This document shows positions 32,164-44,324 of a stretch of 64,000 nucleotides of DNA, piece after piece (within the stretch, counting starts at the first letter, position 1; each line of letters starts with the position of its first letter). Origin of the DNA: Conchocele bisecta (Eukaryota > Mollusca > Bivalvia > Lucinida > Thyasiridae); NCBI GenBank assembly GCA_029237695.1, contig CM055278.1:74504297-74568296 (forward strand), given 5' to 3'. The position numbers were made by a program, and so were the translations under genes. The notes under the pieces are model-generated. The model saw only the letters and a program-made list of their open reading frames with translations. It was not told the origin of the DNA and made no database searches.

Positions 32164-33388
32164 CAGAACTCCAGATAAGGTGCGTACTGGCGTATTTTAT
32201 GCACTTATTTTGGCTGAATACGCATTGATTATCAACAGTGGGAGTACAAAACATTCACAGCAATGTGAAAATACGCATTGATTATCAACAGTGGGAGTAC
32301 AAAATACTCACAGCAATGTGAAAATACGCATTGATTATCAACAGTGGGAGTACAAAATACTCACAGCAATGTGACAATACGCATTGATTATCAACAGTGG
32401 GAGTACATAATACTCACAGCAATGTGAAAATACACATTGATTATCAACAGTGGGAGTACATAATACTCACAGCAATGTGAAAATACGCATTGATTATCAA
32501 CAGTGGGAGTACAAAATACTCACAGCAATGTGAAAATACACATTGATTATCAACAGTAGTACAAAATACTCGCAGCAATGTGAAAATACGCATTGATTAT
32601 CAACAGTGGGAGTACAAAATACTCACAGCAATGTGAAAATACACATTGATTATCAACAGTGGGAGTACAAAATACTCGCAGCAATGTGAAAATACACATT
32701 GATTATCAACAGTGGGAGTACAAAATACTCACAGCAATGTGAAAATATGCATTGATTATCAACAGTGGGAGTACAAAACATTCACAGCAATGTGAAAATA
32801 CACATTGATTATCAACAGTGGGAGTACAAAATACTCGCAGCAATGTGAAAATATGCATTTATTATCAACAGTGGGAGTACAAAACATTCACAGCAATGTG
32901 AAAATATGCATTGATTGTCAACAGTGGGAGTACAAAACATTCACAGCAATGTGAAAATATGCATTGATTATCAACAGTGGGAGTACAAAACATTCACAGC
33001 AATGTGAAAATATGCATTGATTGTCAACAGTGGGAGTACAAAACATTCACAGCAATGTGAAAATATGCATTGATTTTCAAATTGAGCAGTGGAAATTCTG
33101 TAATAAAGTTGAAAATTTACTTAGTTGAGCTGCAAAATGCAATGCTCAACTAAGTAAATGTTCAATTGTATTTCATAATTGTATATTAATTGTATAAATA
33201 AGTGAATGAGTAATAACACACTCAAATAAGGGAATGTTTAAATTTGTTTAATGTTTTTATCATTAATTTTGTTCCTTATTTAATAATGAACAAAATCAAT
33301 AATTCATTTGTAAAAATAAAATACGCATTTAATTTGATATCAGTGGGCACAATACTCATTAGACACACAGCTTATCTGGAGCCGCTCT
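32164..33388. mobile_element. MITE, CTCCAGATAAGG family, expanded copy
   Basis: CAGAACTCCAGATAAGGTGC at the left and CAGCTTATCTGGAGC at the right define the same family as 4576-4917. About 855 bp of its interior is a 53-bp tandem array. To the right of the array is a foldback (TTTACTTAGTTGAGC / GCTCAACTAAGTAAA at 33116-33165). Confidence 0.85.
32212..33072. repeat. 53-bp satellite, about 16 units
   Basis: Unit: GAAAATACGCATTGATTATC then AACAGTGGGAGTACAAAATA and CTCACAGCAATGT. Variants (TACACA, TATGCA, ACATTCAC) alternate in blocks, which indicates multi-unit duplications. Units are contiguous with no spacers, so it is not a CRISPR-like array. Confidence 0.95.
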
Positions 33389-33519
33389 ATAAGTATATTT
33401 CCATTGTTTTTCCACATAAAACGTCTGTCATTCCATCAATCCATTGGTTATTTGATTTGTATGTGGATAATTTCACGAGTTACGCAGCATGCGATATTGC
33501 TCGACGTTGGGAGCGCAAT

Positions 33520-33924
33520 ATCGTTGCGCGGTGGAAAAAGTGGCATATACATGTATACAAGCTGTGGGAGGAGTCAAGAAACAAAAAAAAATTGGAAATT
33601 GACGTCGAAACCTGGCTAAATAGCTTGGAATTAATCTAACTAAACATAATTTAGATTTTGCAAATCGGTCGATTATTTCTAAAATTAGAAAGATTTCCCC
33701 ATGTTAAATCCCCATAGACGTCTTCACTTTGTGAAGTTGTCTATGGGGATTTAATTTGAGGAAATTGTTTTTTCGTAATAAAATCAATATTGGCCCAATT
33801 TTCACAAAATAAAAAGAAGGCCCATTCTTAAATTTTTATATAAGTTAATATTATCAGAAAAAATATTGTTTTTGTATTGTTGATATTTTCGTTAAATTTG
33901 GGCAGGTTTTGTGAAACAGACAGT
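33520..33924. mobile_element. Foldback MITE, GTGAAACAGACAGT family, right part
   Basis: GAAACCTGGCTAAATAGCTT, TTAAATCCCCATAGACGTCT / AGTTGTCTATGGGGATTTAA hairpin, and right end GTTTTGTGAAACAGACAGT. The left end is replaced by unrelated sequence (33389-33520). Confidence 0.7.
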
Positions 33925-34025
33925 AACGTCGCCATCACTTGTAACACCATGCCATTTTCTCTTTTACTGCTGCTTTGGATTATCTCCCTTGATATTTGAA
34001 TATTTGAACCGACCAATGAAAACAG

Positions 34026-34207
34026 TGGATTTGAAGAAGTTGCGCATGACATCGGTTGACAGCGGAGTGGGGACATCGACTGTGGAACCGATGAGTTCAC
34101 CGGAGTGGGACGAGTTTCCGTTCGGACAGACGGGCGGAATGATTCATGGATTCTGTTGTGCCACTTTTCCTCTCGCTAAGGGACTGAAGCATGTGAAACG
34201 AATGTGA
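34026..34207 (+). CDS. ARHGEF7: Candidate alternative last exon of ARHGEF7
   Basis: The block follows GACCAATGAAAACAG and ends at a TGA (34205-34207). The preceding 98 bp contain no AG, an AG-exclusion zone expected before a used acceptor, with a TTTTCTCTTTTACTGCTGCT tract. It accepts phase 1, the exit phase of the 15735-15827 exon. In that frame it reads DLKKLRMTSVDSGVGTSTVE then PMSSPEWDEFPFGQTG and a Cys/Lys-rich end, about 60 codons. It sits in 300 bp of unique sequence between two MITEs. Joining it to the NS of the previous exon would give a protein without the GIT-binding and coiled-coil region, comparable in layout to the vertebrate beta2-PIX isoforms. I recognise no sequence homology. 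An AATAAA at about 34299 could serve as poly(A) signal but lies in a MITE. Confidence 0.5.
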
Positions 34208-34224
34208 TAATGGGACATAAATAA

Positions 34225-34400
34225 TCTTCAAGTTTAACCCTTAGAATGCGGGAAAAGAAAATTGTTGTCTGCTGTTGTTTAGAATTTTGTCATTTTCTCA
34301 ATAAAAGCATGGTTTGGCAGCACCTTAAAATCATTTCCATTCTAAAGTGCTGACAAACTATGTTTTTGATGTTGAAAATGGAAAATTTACTGTATTGGTT
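34225..34400. mobile_element. MITE, CCCTTAGAATGCGGG family, copy 4 (truncated right side)
   Basis: ACCCTTAGAATGCGGGAAAA, TTGTTGTCTGCTGTTGTTTA and AAGCATGGTTTGGCAGCACC are shared with the other copies. The right arm breaks off after CTATGTTTTTGATG. Confidence 0.75.
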
Positions 34401-34574
34401 AAAGGCACATGGTCTCAGATATTCAAAGAAAATATTTAATTTCATTGTCGACTTGTGTTCTATTTCTGAAATCGGGGTTTGGTTAAAAAAAAAAAATGAT
34501 TTGTTGCAAATGCATGTGAAGGGTAATTTAATGATGGGGTTTATCCTTACCTGAATCCCGATATCTCGGGTACA

Positions 34575-34888
34575 TTGTTGGCTGTCTTGTTTCGCGAGAG
34601 TTTAATCCGGTTATACCCATTATAAAATTAGTAAGATTAGTACTAATCTAATCCCATTACTTTTAGGGAGTGGGACTAAATTAATCTGGTGTGGTAAGGA
34701 TATGACACCAGATCAGATTATTCTAATTTCAAGACTGAATATATATATATTTTCTGTAAATATTCAGTTCTGATTTTGGTATTTCCCCCCCCCCCCATCT
34801 ATGCAGGTGAAATATGGGATTCAACCCCATCAGCCCAGCCTAAAATGACATGAGCTGTTGACAGGCCGTTAAACACCATTAAATAAAT
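34575..34888 (+). mobile_element. SINE-like repeat, GGACCTGGCACCAGGTCAGG family, copy 1
   Basis: GGTTATACCCATTATAAAAT, TGACACCAGATCAGATTATT, TGTAAATATTCAGTTCTGAT and a AGCTGTTGACAGGCCGTTAA tail. Best reference copies are at 56005-56275 and 62995-63360. The tail motif also ends the tRNA-headed SINEs, so a shared 3' end is likely. Confidence 0.7.
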
Positions 34889-34959
34889 GGTGATATAGGT
34901 CTTTTGCTGTGAAAAAGCACACATGAATATCTGAGACATCACCTGAGATACAGTGTCTT

Positions 34960-35175
34960 TAAACCTTAGAAGGCGGGAACCGAAAATTGTTGTCTGCTGT
35001 TGTTTCTTATTTTGTATTTTCTCTAAATAAATACATGGTTTGGCAGAATTTTAGAATCATTTCCATTGGAAATGATTCTAAAGTGCTGTCAAAGCATGTT
35101 TTTGATAAGAAAATTGGAAGATAAAAATAAACAGCAGACGACAAATTTTAATTCAGCACTGTATAAAGGGCTAAA
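34960..35175. mobile_element. MITE, CCTTAGAAGGCGGG family, copy 5
   Basis: AAACCTTAGAAGGCGGGAAC, core TAGAATCATTTCCATTGGAA ATGATTCTA hairpin (read in two parts), and right arm AACAGCAGACGACAAATTTT. Confidence 0.85.
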
Positions 35176-35284
35176 GATATTGAATGGGGTGACTGAAATT
35201 GACTGTGTGGCATTATAAAAGTGGCAATGTGCCTTTGTGTGTGGGATGTCCAATATGGCTATGCCTTGTAATTTGTTGTATTAT

Positions 35285-35680
35285 AACTGCAGTCACCGCG
35301 AAATGGCCAAAACATTACAGGACATGAAATTTTTACCAGACCGGTCAAAAATTTACCAGACCGAAAAAAATCATAAAAATAAAATTGATTTTGTGTAATA
35401 TTTAAGAGCTTTTAAATATATCAGTCATCTAAGTAAGGCTAGCTAGCGTCATAAAACCAGAAATTGGCATACCACAGGAAGAGGTGATGTGAAGCTTTGA
35501 ATAGAAAAGTAAAAACAAAAAGTATTTTATAGTCGGACATTCGGTCCACCCTCTTCAACTGAGTGGTAACAACATATACTTTCATCGAGAAATAATGAAA
35601 ATGGAGAAAAAATGCAGGTAAATATCAGTACCTGGCATGAATTGGATTACCGTAACTCATAAATGCTTCCACATGCCAAT
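35285..35680. other. Intron sequence with a MITE fragment
   Basis: Direct repeat TTTACCAGACCGGTCAAAAA TTTACCAGACCG at 35331-35365. A fragment of the GTGGTAACAACATATACTTT MITE is at 35563-35625. Nothing else recognised. Confidence 0.5.
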
Positions 35681-35684
35681 ATCA

Positions 35685-35995
35685 GGAGACGATTTCATCA
35701 AAATTGCAAAGTATACTTTCCTAGCAAAGTATACTTTGAGGGAGCAATCATTGATTTTTCCGAAATGCATTATTTCATGCAGAACTAACGATTGCATATA
35801 TTTGATGATTAAAACTATGCAGAATTATTATACTGAATTTATTACTTTATCACAGCCAAAATTGACTGTGATAATGTAATAAATTCAGTATAATAACAAT
35901 TAATAAATTTATTCTAAAATTGAAAATTTCTCCCTCAAAGTATACTTTGCTAGTAAAGTATACTTTGCAATGTTGATGAAATAGGCTACAGGACT
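35685..35995. mobile_element. Foldback MITE, TTGCAAAGTATACTTT family, complete copy
   Basis: TCATCAAAATTGCAAAGTAT... at the left and AAAGTATACTTTGCAATGTT GATGAAATAGGCTACAG at the right. The central TTATTATACTGAATTTATTA is inverted around CAAAATTGACTG. Its end sequence is the source of the 48-bp satellite at 4180-4572. Confidence 0.85.
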
Positions 35996-36099
35996 ACACT
36001 GTTCAGTAATCATTGATGTTCATTTTACTGTGGGTGGCAGGTGGGAGCATGTGATGTGGATCAGTATTCCAGGGAGACGTGGTTTGGCCCTTACGTACG

Positions 36100-36400
36100 T
36101 CGTTGGCATTCCTGTATGTGACAGTTGAATCTGGTTATAACTCTTATATGAGTATTACGATTATTCGTAATCCTATTTTAGGGGAAGGGGCCAAGTGACT
36201 TTAGTGTGGTATGGACCTGGCACCAGTTCAGGTTATTCCAATTTCAGGGCTGATTATATTATTTTTTGATGTAAATATTCCGTTCTGATTTTGGGATTTT
36301 CCGCAATGCAGCAGGTTAAATGTGGGATCAAAGCCTGTTGGTCCGGCCTTAAATGACTTTAACTGTTGATAGGTCGTTAAACACCAATGAATCAAACCAA
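36100..36400 (+). mobile_element. SINE-like repeat, GGACCTGGCACCAG family, copy 2
   Basis: CTGGTTATAACTCTTATATG, GTATGGACCTGGCACCAGTT, TGTAAATATTCCGTTCTGAT, CAATGCAGCAGGTTAAATGT and GTTGATAGGTCGTTAAACAC in the canonical order. Confidence 0.8.
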
Positions 36401-36435
36401 TCAACGGAATCAACGGAATCCCGACCGGAGACCTG

Positions 36436-36611
36436 GGGGCCGTTTCACTAAACTTTGTACGACTAAAATGTTCGTAAGTGCAAAATTATGACAGTCTCTG
36501 AATTTCACATTAACAATCTTTTCTTGTAAACAATTAGTTGATTTGCTTTTATTGATCCTAAATTTGCACTTACAAACATTTTAGTCGTAAAAAGTTTAGT
36601 GAAACAGCCCC
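36436..36611. mobile_element. MITE, GGGGGCCGTTTCACTAAACTT family, copy 2
   Basis: GGGGGCCGTTTCACTAAACT at the left, AGTTTAGTGAAACAGCCCCC at the right. The central stem seen in the 15367 copy is shortened. Confidence 0.85.
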
Positions 36612-36614
36612 CTG

Positions 36615-37720
36615 TTTTGGCCCAAGTACATTTTTGGCTTTCTTGTATTTGAGAGTTGAATTTCTGGTTATCCCCCCCCCCCCCCCCCCCCCCCCCCCCC
36701 TTTAAGAGTAATCCTAATGTTGCTGTTAGGGGGGGGGGGGGGGGGGGTATAAGAGTAATCTAAGTTGCTTGGTAGAAAGGTTATTATAAGAGTAATCTAA
36801 TGAAGCTGTTAGGGGGGGGGGATAAAAGAGAATCCTAATGTTGCTGTTAGGGGGGGGGGGTATAAGAGAAATCCTAATGTTGTTGTTAGGGGGGGGGGAG
36901 GTATAGGTAATCCTAATTGCTGTTAGGGGGGGGGGGGGGGGAGGTATAAAGTAATCCTAATGTTGCGTTAGGGGGGTGGGGAGGTATAATAGTATCTAAT
37001 GTTGTTGTTGGGGGGGGGGAGGTATAAGAGTAATCCTAATGTTGCGTATGGGGGGGGGGGGGGGGGATTAAGAGTAATCCTAATGTTGCTGTTGGTATAG
37101 TTAATCCTAATGTTGTGTTAGGGGGGGGGGGGGGGGAGGAAGAGGTAATAAACGGGGGGGGGGGTATTAATGTTTGTGTTAGGGGGGGGGGGGAGGTAAG
37201 AGTAATCCTAATGTTGCGTTAGGGGGGGGGGAGTATAAGAGTAACCTATGTGTTGGGGGGGGAGGAGGTATAAGAGTAATCCTAATGTTTTGCGTTAGGG
37301 GGGGGGGGGGGAGGTATAAGAGTAATCCTAATGTTTCTGTTAGGAGGTATATATAATCCTAATGTTGTGTTTGGGGGGGGGAGGTATAAGATAATCCAAT
37401 GTTGCGTGGTATTAAGAGTAATCCTAATGTTGTGTTAGGGGGGGGGGGGGAGGTATGTAATCCTAAGTTGCGTTAGGGGGGGGGGAGGTAAGAGAATCCT
37501 AATGTTGCGTTAGGTGGGGGGGGGGGGGATAAGAAGTAATTTTCTATATGTCTGTTGTGAGGGGGGGGGGGGGGAGGTATAAGAGTAATCCTAATGTGTG
37601 TTAGGGGGGGGGGGGGATTTAAGAGTAATCCTAATGTTGCTTAGGGGGGAGGATTAAGAGTAATCCTAATGTTGCGTTGGTGGGGGGGGGGGAGGTATAA
37701 GAGTATTCCTAATGTTGCTG

Positions 37721-37761
<41 letters not shown>

Positions 37762-40700
37762 TATAAGAGTAATCCTAAGTTGCTGTTAGGGGGGGGGGGG
37801 GAGGTATATAGTAATCCAATGTTGCGTTAGGTATAAGAGTAATCCAATTGCTGTTAGGGGGGGGGGGGGAGTATAAGTAATCCTAATGTTTCTGTTAGGG
37901 GGGGGTGGGGGGGGGGGAGGTATAAGAGTAATCCTAAATGTTTCTGTTAGGGGGGGGGGATAAGAGTATCCAATGTTGCTGTTAGGTATTATAAGAATAA
38001 TCCTAATGTTGTGTTAGGGGGGGGGGGGGGGGGAGGTATAAGAGTAATCCTAATGTTGCTGTTAGGGGGGGGGGGGGAGGTAAGGAGTAATCCTAATGTT
38101 GCTGTTAGGGGGGGGGGGGGGGGAGGTATAAGACCTAATTCCTAGGGGGGGGTGATGTAAGAGGGGGGGGGGGGGTATAAGAGTAATCCTAATGTTGATG
38201 TTAGAGGTATAAGAGTAATCCTAATGTTGTGTTAGGGGGGGGGGGGGGGGGGAGGTATAGTAATCCTAATGTTGCTGTTAGGGGGGGGTATAAGATTATC
38301 CTAATGTTGCTGTTAGGGGGGGTGGGGGGGAGGATAGTAATCCTAAAGTTTGCTGTTAGGGGGGGGGGGGAGGTATAAGAGTAATCCTAATGTTGCTGTT
38401 AGGGGGGGGGGGGGGGGGAGGATAAGAGTAATCTAATGTTGTGTAGGTAAAGTAATCCTAATGTTGCTGTTAGGGGGGGGGGGTTTATGTAATTAGAGGT
38501 ATGAACCAATAACATGAATTTTGCTGTTATGGGGGGGGGAGGTGAGAATTCTGTATTGCTTATGTAATCCTAATGTGTCTGTTAGGGGGGGAGGGGGGGG
38601 GGGGAGGTATAAGAGTAATTCCTATTGGTTGCCTGTTAGTGAGTTATAGGAGTAATTCTAATGTTGCTGTTAGGGTGGGGGGGGGGGGGGGGGAGGTATA
38701 AGAGTAATTCCTAATGTTGCTGGTTAAGGGGGGGGGAGGTAATATGAGTAATCTAATGTTGCTTGGGGGGGGGAGGAAGTTATAGTAATCCCCGAATGTT
38801 GCTGTTAGGGGGGGGGGGAGGTATAGTAATCCTAATGATTTGCTGTTAGGGGGGGGGGAGGTATAAGAGTAATTCTATGTGTTCTGTTAGGTGAGTAATT
38901 AGAGTATCCTAATGTTGCTGTTATGGGGGGGGGAGGTATAAGAGTAATCTATGTTTGTGTTAGGGGGGGGGGGGGTTAGGTATAATAAGAGTAATCCTAA
39001 TGTTGCTGTATTAGGTATAAGAGTAAAATCCTAATGTTGCTGTTAGGTGGGGGGGGGGGGGAGGTATAAGAGTAATCCTAATTGTTGCTGTTGGGGGGGG
39101 GGAGGTATAAGAGTAAGCTATGTGCTGGTTATAGGTATAAGAGTAATCCTAATGTTGCTGTTAGGGGGGTGGGGGGGGGGGGGGAGTATAAGAGTAATCC
39201 TAATGTTGCTGTTGGTAAGAGGAAAATTATAAGAGTAATATTCTAACCTGTTGCAGTAGTTGGGGGGGGGGGGAGGTATAGTAATTCTATGTTTGAGGTA
39301 GAAGTATTATGATAATCCTAATTGTGCCTGTTAGTTGGGGGGGGGGAGGTATAAGAGTAATCCTAATGTTGCTGATAGAGGTAATGCAGGTATAAGAGTA
39401 ATCCTAGTAATTGCTTGTTAGGTGGGTATGTATATAGTAATCCTAATGTTGCGGTTAGGTGGGGGGGGGGGGAGGTATAAGAGTAATCCTAATGGTTGCG
39501 TATTAGGGGGGGGGTAGGTATGAGTAATCCTATGTTGCTGTTAGGGGGGGGGGGGGGGAGTAATTATAGAAGTAATCCTAATGTTGCTGTTAGGGGGGGG
39601 GGGGGGGGGAGGTATAAGAGTAATCCTAATGTTGCCTAATGTAATTGCTGTAAGGGGGGGGGGAGTATAAGAGTAATTCCTAATGTTGCTGTTAAGGGGG
39701 GGGGGAGGTAATTAAGAGTAATAGCCTAATGTTGCTGTTAGGTATAGAATTATCCTAAGTTGCGGGGGGGGGGGGGGGGGGGGGGGGGTAAGTTAGGGGG
39801 GGGGGGGAGTATAAGAGTAATCATGATTGCTTTTTTGTTAGGGGGGGGGGGGGGAGGTATAAGAGTAATCCTAATGTTGCTTGTAGAGGTAATAATTGAA
39901 GTAATCTAATGTTGCTGTTAAGTTGGAGGTATAAGATATCCTAATGTTGCTAAAGAGGGGGGGGGGAGGTATAAGAGTAATTCCTAATGTTGCTGTTAAG
40001 GGGGGGGGGGTGGGGTAGGTATAGTAATCCTAATTCGATGTTGCTGTTAGGGGGGGGGGATGAAGTATAAGAGTAATCCTAATGTTGCTGTAGGGGGGGG
40101 GGGAGGTATAAGAGTTAATCCTAATTTGTTGCTGTTAGGTAGAGTAATACGAAGAGGATAATCCTAATGTTTGCTGTTAGGGGGTGAGTATAGATAGCCT
40201 AATGTTGCTGTAGTGTAGGGGTAGGAGTAATTCTAATAATGTTGCGTATAGCGGTATAAGAGTAATCCTAATGTTGCTTGTTAGGGGGGGGGGGGAGTAT
40301 AAGAGTAATCCTAATGTTGCTAAATAGAGGTATATAAGAGTAATCTAATGTTGCTAAAGTTAGGGGGGGGGGAGGTATAAGAGTAATCCTAATGTTGCTA
40401 ATGTTGCTGGGGGGGGGGGAGTATAAGAGGTAATACTAAATGTTTGCTGTTAGGTTGGGGGGGGGGGGAGGTAATAAGAGTAATCCTTAATGTTGCTGTT
40501 AGGGGGGGGGGGAGGGGGGGTAGTTAGAAAAGTGAAGTCCTAAATGTTGCTGTTATGTGGGGGGGAGGGTATAAGGAGTAAATCCTAATGTTTGCTGTTA
40601 GTGGGGGGTGGGGGGGGGGAGGTATAAGAAGGTAAATCCTAATGTTTGCTGTTAGGTGGGGGGGGGGAAGGTATAAGAAGTAATCCTAATGTTGCCGTAG

Positions 40701-43700
40701 GTTAGGGGGGGGGGGAGGTTATAAGAGTAATTCCTAATTGTTGCTGTTAGGTGGGGGGGGGGGAGTTATAAGAGTAATCCTAAATTTTGCTGTTAAGGTG
40801 GGGGAGAGGTATTGATTAATCCTAATGTTGGGGGCAGGTTAGGGGGGGGGGGGAGGTACAAGAGTAATCCTAATTGTTGCTGTTAGGGGGGGGGGGGGGG
40901 GGGTGGGGGGGGAGGGTTTAAGGGAGGTAATAAACTAATCCAAAAGTTGCTGTTAGGTGGGGGGGGGGGAGGTATAAGATATTCCACCAAATGAAGCTGT
41001 TAGGGGGGGGGGCTGGGTGGAGTAAAAGAGTAATCCTAAATGTTTTGCTGTTAGGGGGGGGGGGGGAGGTATAAGGTAATCCTTAATGGTTGGGGGCTGT
41101 TAGGGGGGGGGGGGGGGTATAAGAGTAATCCTAAAGTTTGCAGTTTAGGTTGGGGGGGGGGGGGTAGGTATAAGGAGTAATCCTAATGATTCAGTTAAGG
41201 GGGGGGGGAGGTATAAGAGTAATATAATTGGTTGGGGGGCTGAGTTATCCTAATGTTGCTGTTAGTAGGGGGGGGGGAAGGTATAATGAGTAATCCTAAT
41301 GTTGCTGTTAGGTGGGGGGGGAGGTATAAGAGTAATCCTAATGTTGCTGTTAGGGGGGGGGGGGAGGTATAAGAGTAATCCTAATGTTTGCTGTTAAGGG
41401 GGGGGGGGGAGGAATAAAGAGTAATCCTAATGTTGCTGTGGGGGGGGGGGGAGGTATAAGAGTAATTCCTAATGTTGCTGTTAGGGGGGGGTGGGGGGGG
41501 GAGGTATAAGAGTAATCCTAATGTTGCTGTTAGGTGGGGGGGTGGGGGGGAGGTATAAGAGTAATCCTAATGAATTGCTGTTAGGTGGGGGGGGGGGGAG
41601 GTATAAGGTAATCCTAATGTTGCTTTTTAGGGGGGGGGGGGAGGTATAAGAGTAATCCTATGTTGCTGTTAGGGGGGGGGGGGGGGGAGGTATAAGAGTA
41701 ATCCTAATGTTGCTGTTAGGTAGGTAATAAGGGGGAGTTAATCCTAAGTTTGCTTGTTAGGGGGGGGGGGGATAGAGTAAGCCTAATTGGTGGGGGGGGG
41801 TTAGGGGGGGGGGGGCGGGTATAAGAGTAAATCCCTTAATGTTGCTGTTAGGGATAAGGAGTAATCCTAATGTTGCTGTTAGGGGGGGGGGGTGGGGGGA
41901 GGGGGGTAAGGGGGGGGAGGTAATCCTAATGTTGCTGTTAGGGGGGGGGGGAAGGTATAAGAAATAATCCTATGTTGCTGGGGGGGGTTAGGGGGGGGGG
42001 GGGGGGAGGTATAAGAGTAATCCTAATTGTTGCTGTTAGGGGTGGGGGGGTGGGGGGGGGGGAGGTATAAGAGTAAATCCTAATGTTGCTGTTAGGGGGG
42101 TGGGGGGGAGGGGGGGGAGGTTATAAGAGTAATCCTAATGTGCAGGTAAGTGGGGAGGGGGGGGGGAGGTTATATAAGAGTAATCCTAATGTTGCTGTAG
42201 GTTGGGGGGGGGAGGGGTATAAGGGGTTAATCCTAATGATTGCTGTTTTGGGGGGGGGGGGGGTATAAGAGTAATCTAATGTTGCTGTTAGGGGGGGGGA
42301 GGAATAAGGAGTAATCCTTTATGTTGCTGGTTAGGTGGGGGGGGAGGTAAAGAGTAATCCTAATGTTGCTGTTAGGGTGGGGGGGGAAGGTTATAAAAGA
42401 GTAATCTAATGTTGCTGTTAGGTGGGGGGGGGGGAGGTATAAGAGTAATCCTAATGATGCTGTTAGGGGGGGGGGGGGGGGGGGTTTGGGGGGGAGGTTA
42501 ATAATTAAGGGGGGGGGGGGGGGAGGTAATAACCTCTGTTGCTGTTAGGTAGGGGGGAGGGAGGTATAAGAGTAATCCTAATGTTGCTGTTAGGAGGGGG
42601 GGGGGAGGTATAAGAGTAAATCCTAATGTTGCTGTTAGGGGGGGGGGGAGGTATAAGAGTAATCCTAATGTTGCTGTTTGGGGGGGGGGAGGTAATAAGA
42701 GGTAATCCTAATTTTGTTGTTGGGGGGGTTAGTTATAGAATAATCCTAATGTTGCTGTTAGGGGGGGGGAGGTATAAGGGAAGTAATCCTAATGTTGCTG
42801 TTAGGTGGGGGGGGGGAGGTAATAATGAGTAATCCTAATGTTTGGCTGTTATGGGGGGGGGGCGGGTATAAGAGTAATCCTTGTTGCTGTTAGGGGGGGG
42901 AGGTATAAGGTAATCCTAATGTTGCTGTTAGGGGGGGGGGGAGGTATAAGAGTAATCCTAATGTTTTGCTTGTTAGGTGGGGGGGGGAGTTATAAGAGTA
43001 ATCTAAATGTTGCTGTTAGGTGGGGGGGGTTAGGTTATAAGAGTAATCCTAATGATTGGCTGGTTAGGGGGGGGGGGAGGTAAGAGTAATCCTAATGTTG
43101 CTGTTAGGTTGGGGGGGGGGAGGTATAAGAGTAATCCTAATGTTGCTGTTAGCGGTGGGGGGAGTAATTAAGGGGGGGGGGAGGTTAATCCTAAGTTGCT
43201 GTTAGGGGGGGGGGAGATAAGGTAATCCTAATGTTGCTGTTAGGGGGGGGGAGGTATAAGAGTAATCCTAATGTTGCTGTTAAGGTGGGTTGGGGGGGGG
43301 AGGTATAAGGTAATCCTAATGTTGCTGTTTAGGGGGGGGGGGGGAGGTATAAGAGTAATCCTATTGTTGCTGTTAGGTGGTATAAGAGTAATCCTAATGT
43401 TGCTGTTAGGGGGGGGGGGGGGCGGGGGGGGGAGGTATAAGAGTAATCCTAATGTTGCTTTGGTTTGGGGGGGGGAGGTATAAGAGTAATTCCTAATGTT
43501 GCTGTTTAGGTGGGGGGGGAAGGTATTAAGTAATCCTAATGTTGCTGTTAGGTTGGGGGGGGGGGGAGGTATAAGAGTAATCCTAATGTTGCTGTTAGGT
43601 GGGGGGGGGGAGGTATAAGAGTAAATCTAATGTTGTGTTCGGGGGGGGGAGGGTATAAGAGTTAATCTAATGTTGCGTTGGGTGGTGGGGGGGGGGGAGG

Positions 43701-44030
43701 TTATAAGAGTAATCCTAATGTTGCTGTTAGGTGGGGGGGGAGGAATAAGAGTTAATCCTAATTGTTGTTTTGGTTGGGGGGGGGGAGGTTAAGAGTAATC
43801 CTAATGTTGCTGTTAGGTGGGGGGAGGGGGGGGGGAGGTATAAGAGTAATCCTAATGTTGCTGTTAGGGGGGGGGGGGATGGTATTAAGGGGGGGGGAGG
43901 TAATCCTAATGTTGCTGTTAGGGGGGGGGGGTATAAGGGGTAAACCTAATGTTGCTGTTAGGTGGGGGGGAGTTATAAGAGTAATCCTAATGTTGCTGTT
44001 AGGCGGGGGGGGAGGGAGGTCCACTTGTCG
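36615..44030 (+). repeat. 7.4-kb satellite of G-run units grown inside a SINE-like copy
   Basis: 36615-36666 is the 5' part of the GGACCTGGCACCAG SINE (TTTTTGGCTTTCTTGTATTT, GAGAGTTGAATTTCTGGTTA). A C run of about 30 follows, then units near 43 bp: a G run of 7 to 40, GAGGTATAAGAGTAATCCTA, ATGTTGCTGTTAGG. Roughly 170 units extend to 44018. Single-base indels are abundant throughout, also outside the G runs, especially at 36.9-41 kb, which looks like long-read sequencing or assembly noise on top of real variation. The SINE 3' part appears at 44325-44459. Confidence 0.85.
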
Positions 44031-44324
44031 GGGCATAAAGTCTTTAAACTAAGACTTACGGATTGCGATCATGCGGAAGTGATATCTAGAGACACGTGCC
44101 TTTCAATAGGGTATAGTGGCAGTTTGCCCCCCCCTTCCCCACAAGTGGTAATGATAACCCTGTTTTCATGGGTCCGGCTCACCCTCTATACATGTATATG
44201 TTACGGTGAAAGCGAGTTTTTCACCCTTCAGACCTTCCAATATAAATACCGGTATAGTATACCCCCTACTCCAATCCAATAACCGAATGACCTATATAGA
44301 CCCCTATAAAATAAAACTCATTGT
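44031..44324. other. Intron sequence, nothing recognised
   Basis: Between the G-run array and the SINE 3' part. No exon or repeat signature identified. Confidence 0.4.

Noticed and set aside
32212..33072. CRISPR-like regular repeats
   Set aside because: Units are contiguous without unique spacers, in a eukaryotic intron and inside a MITE.
33911..34025. Upstream ATG-starting frame as a separate small gene
   Set aside because: The part before 34026 overlaps a MITE end and the AG-free intron tract; only the part after the acceptor looks coding.
37720..38500. GTTAGGGG words as interstitial telomere repeats
   Set aside because: The unit is about 43 bp with variable G runs, not a hexamer array.
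39047..44052. Gly-rich and Pro-rich open frames
   Set aside because: Translations of G-run or C-run satellite units; no conserved domain.
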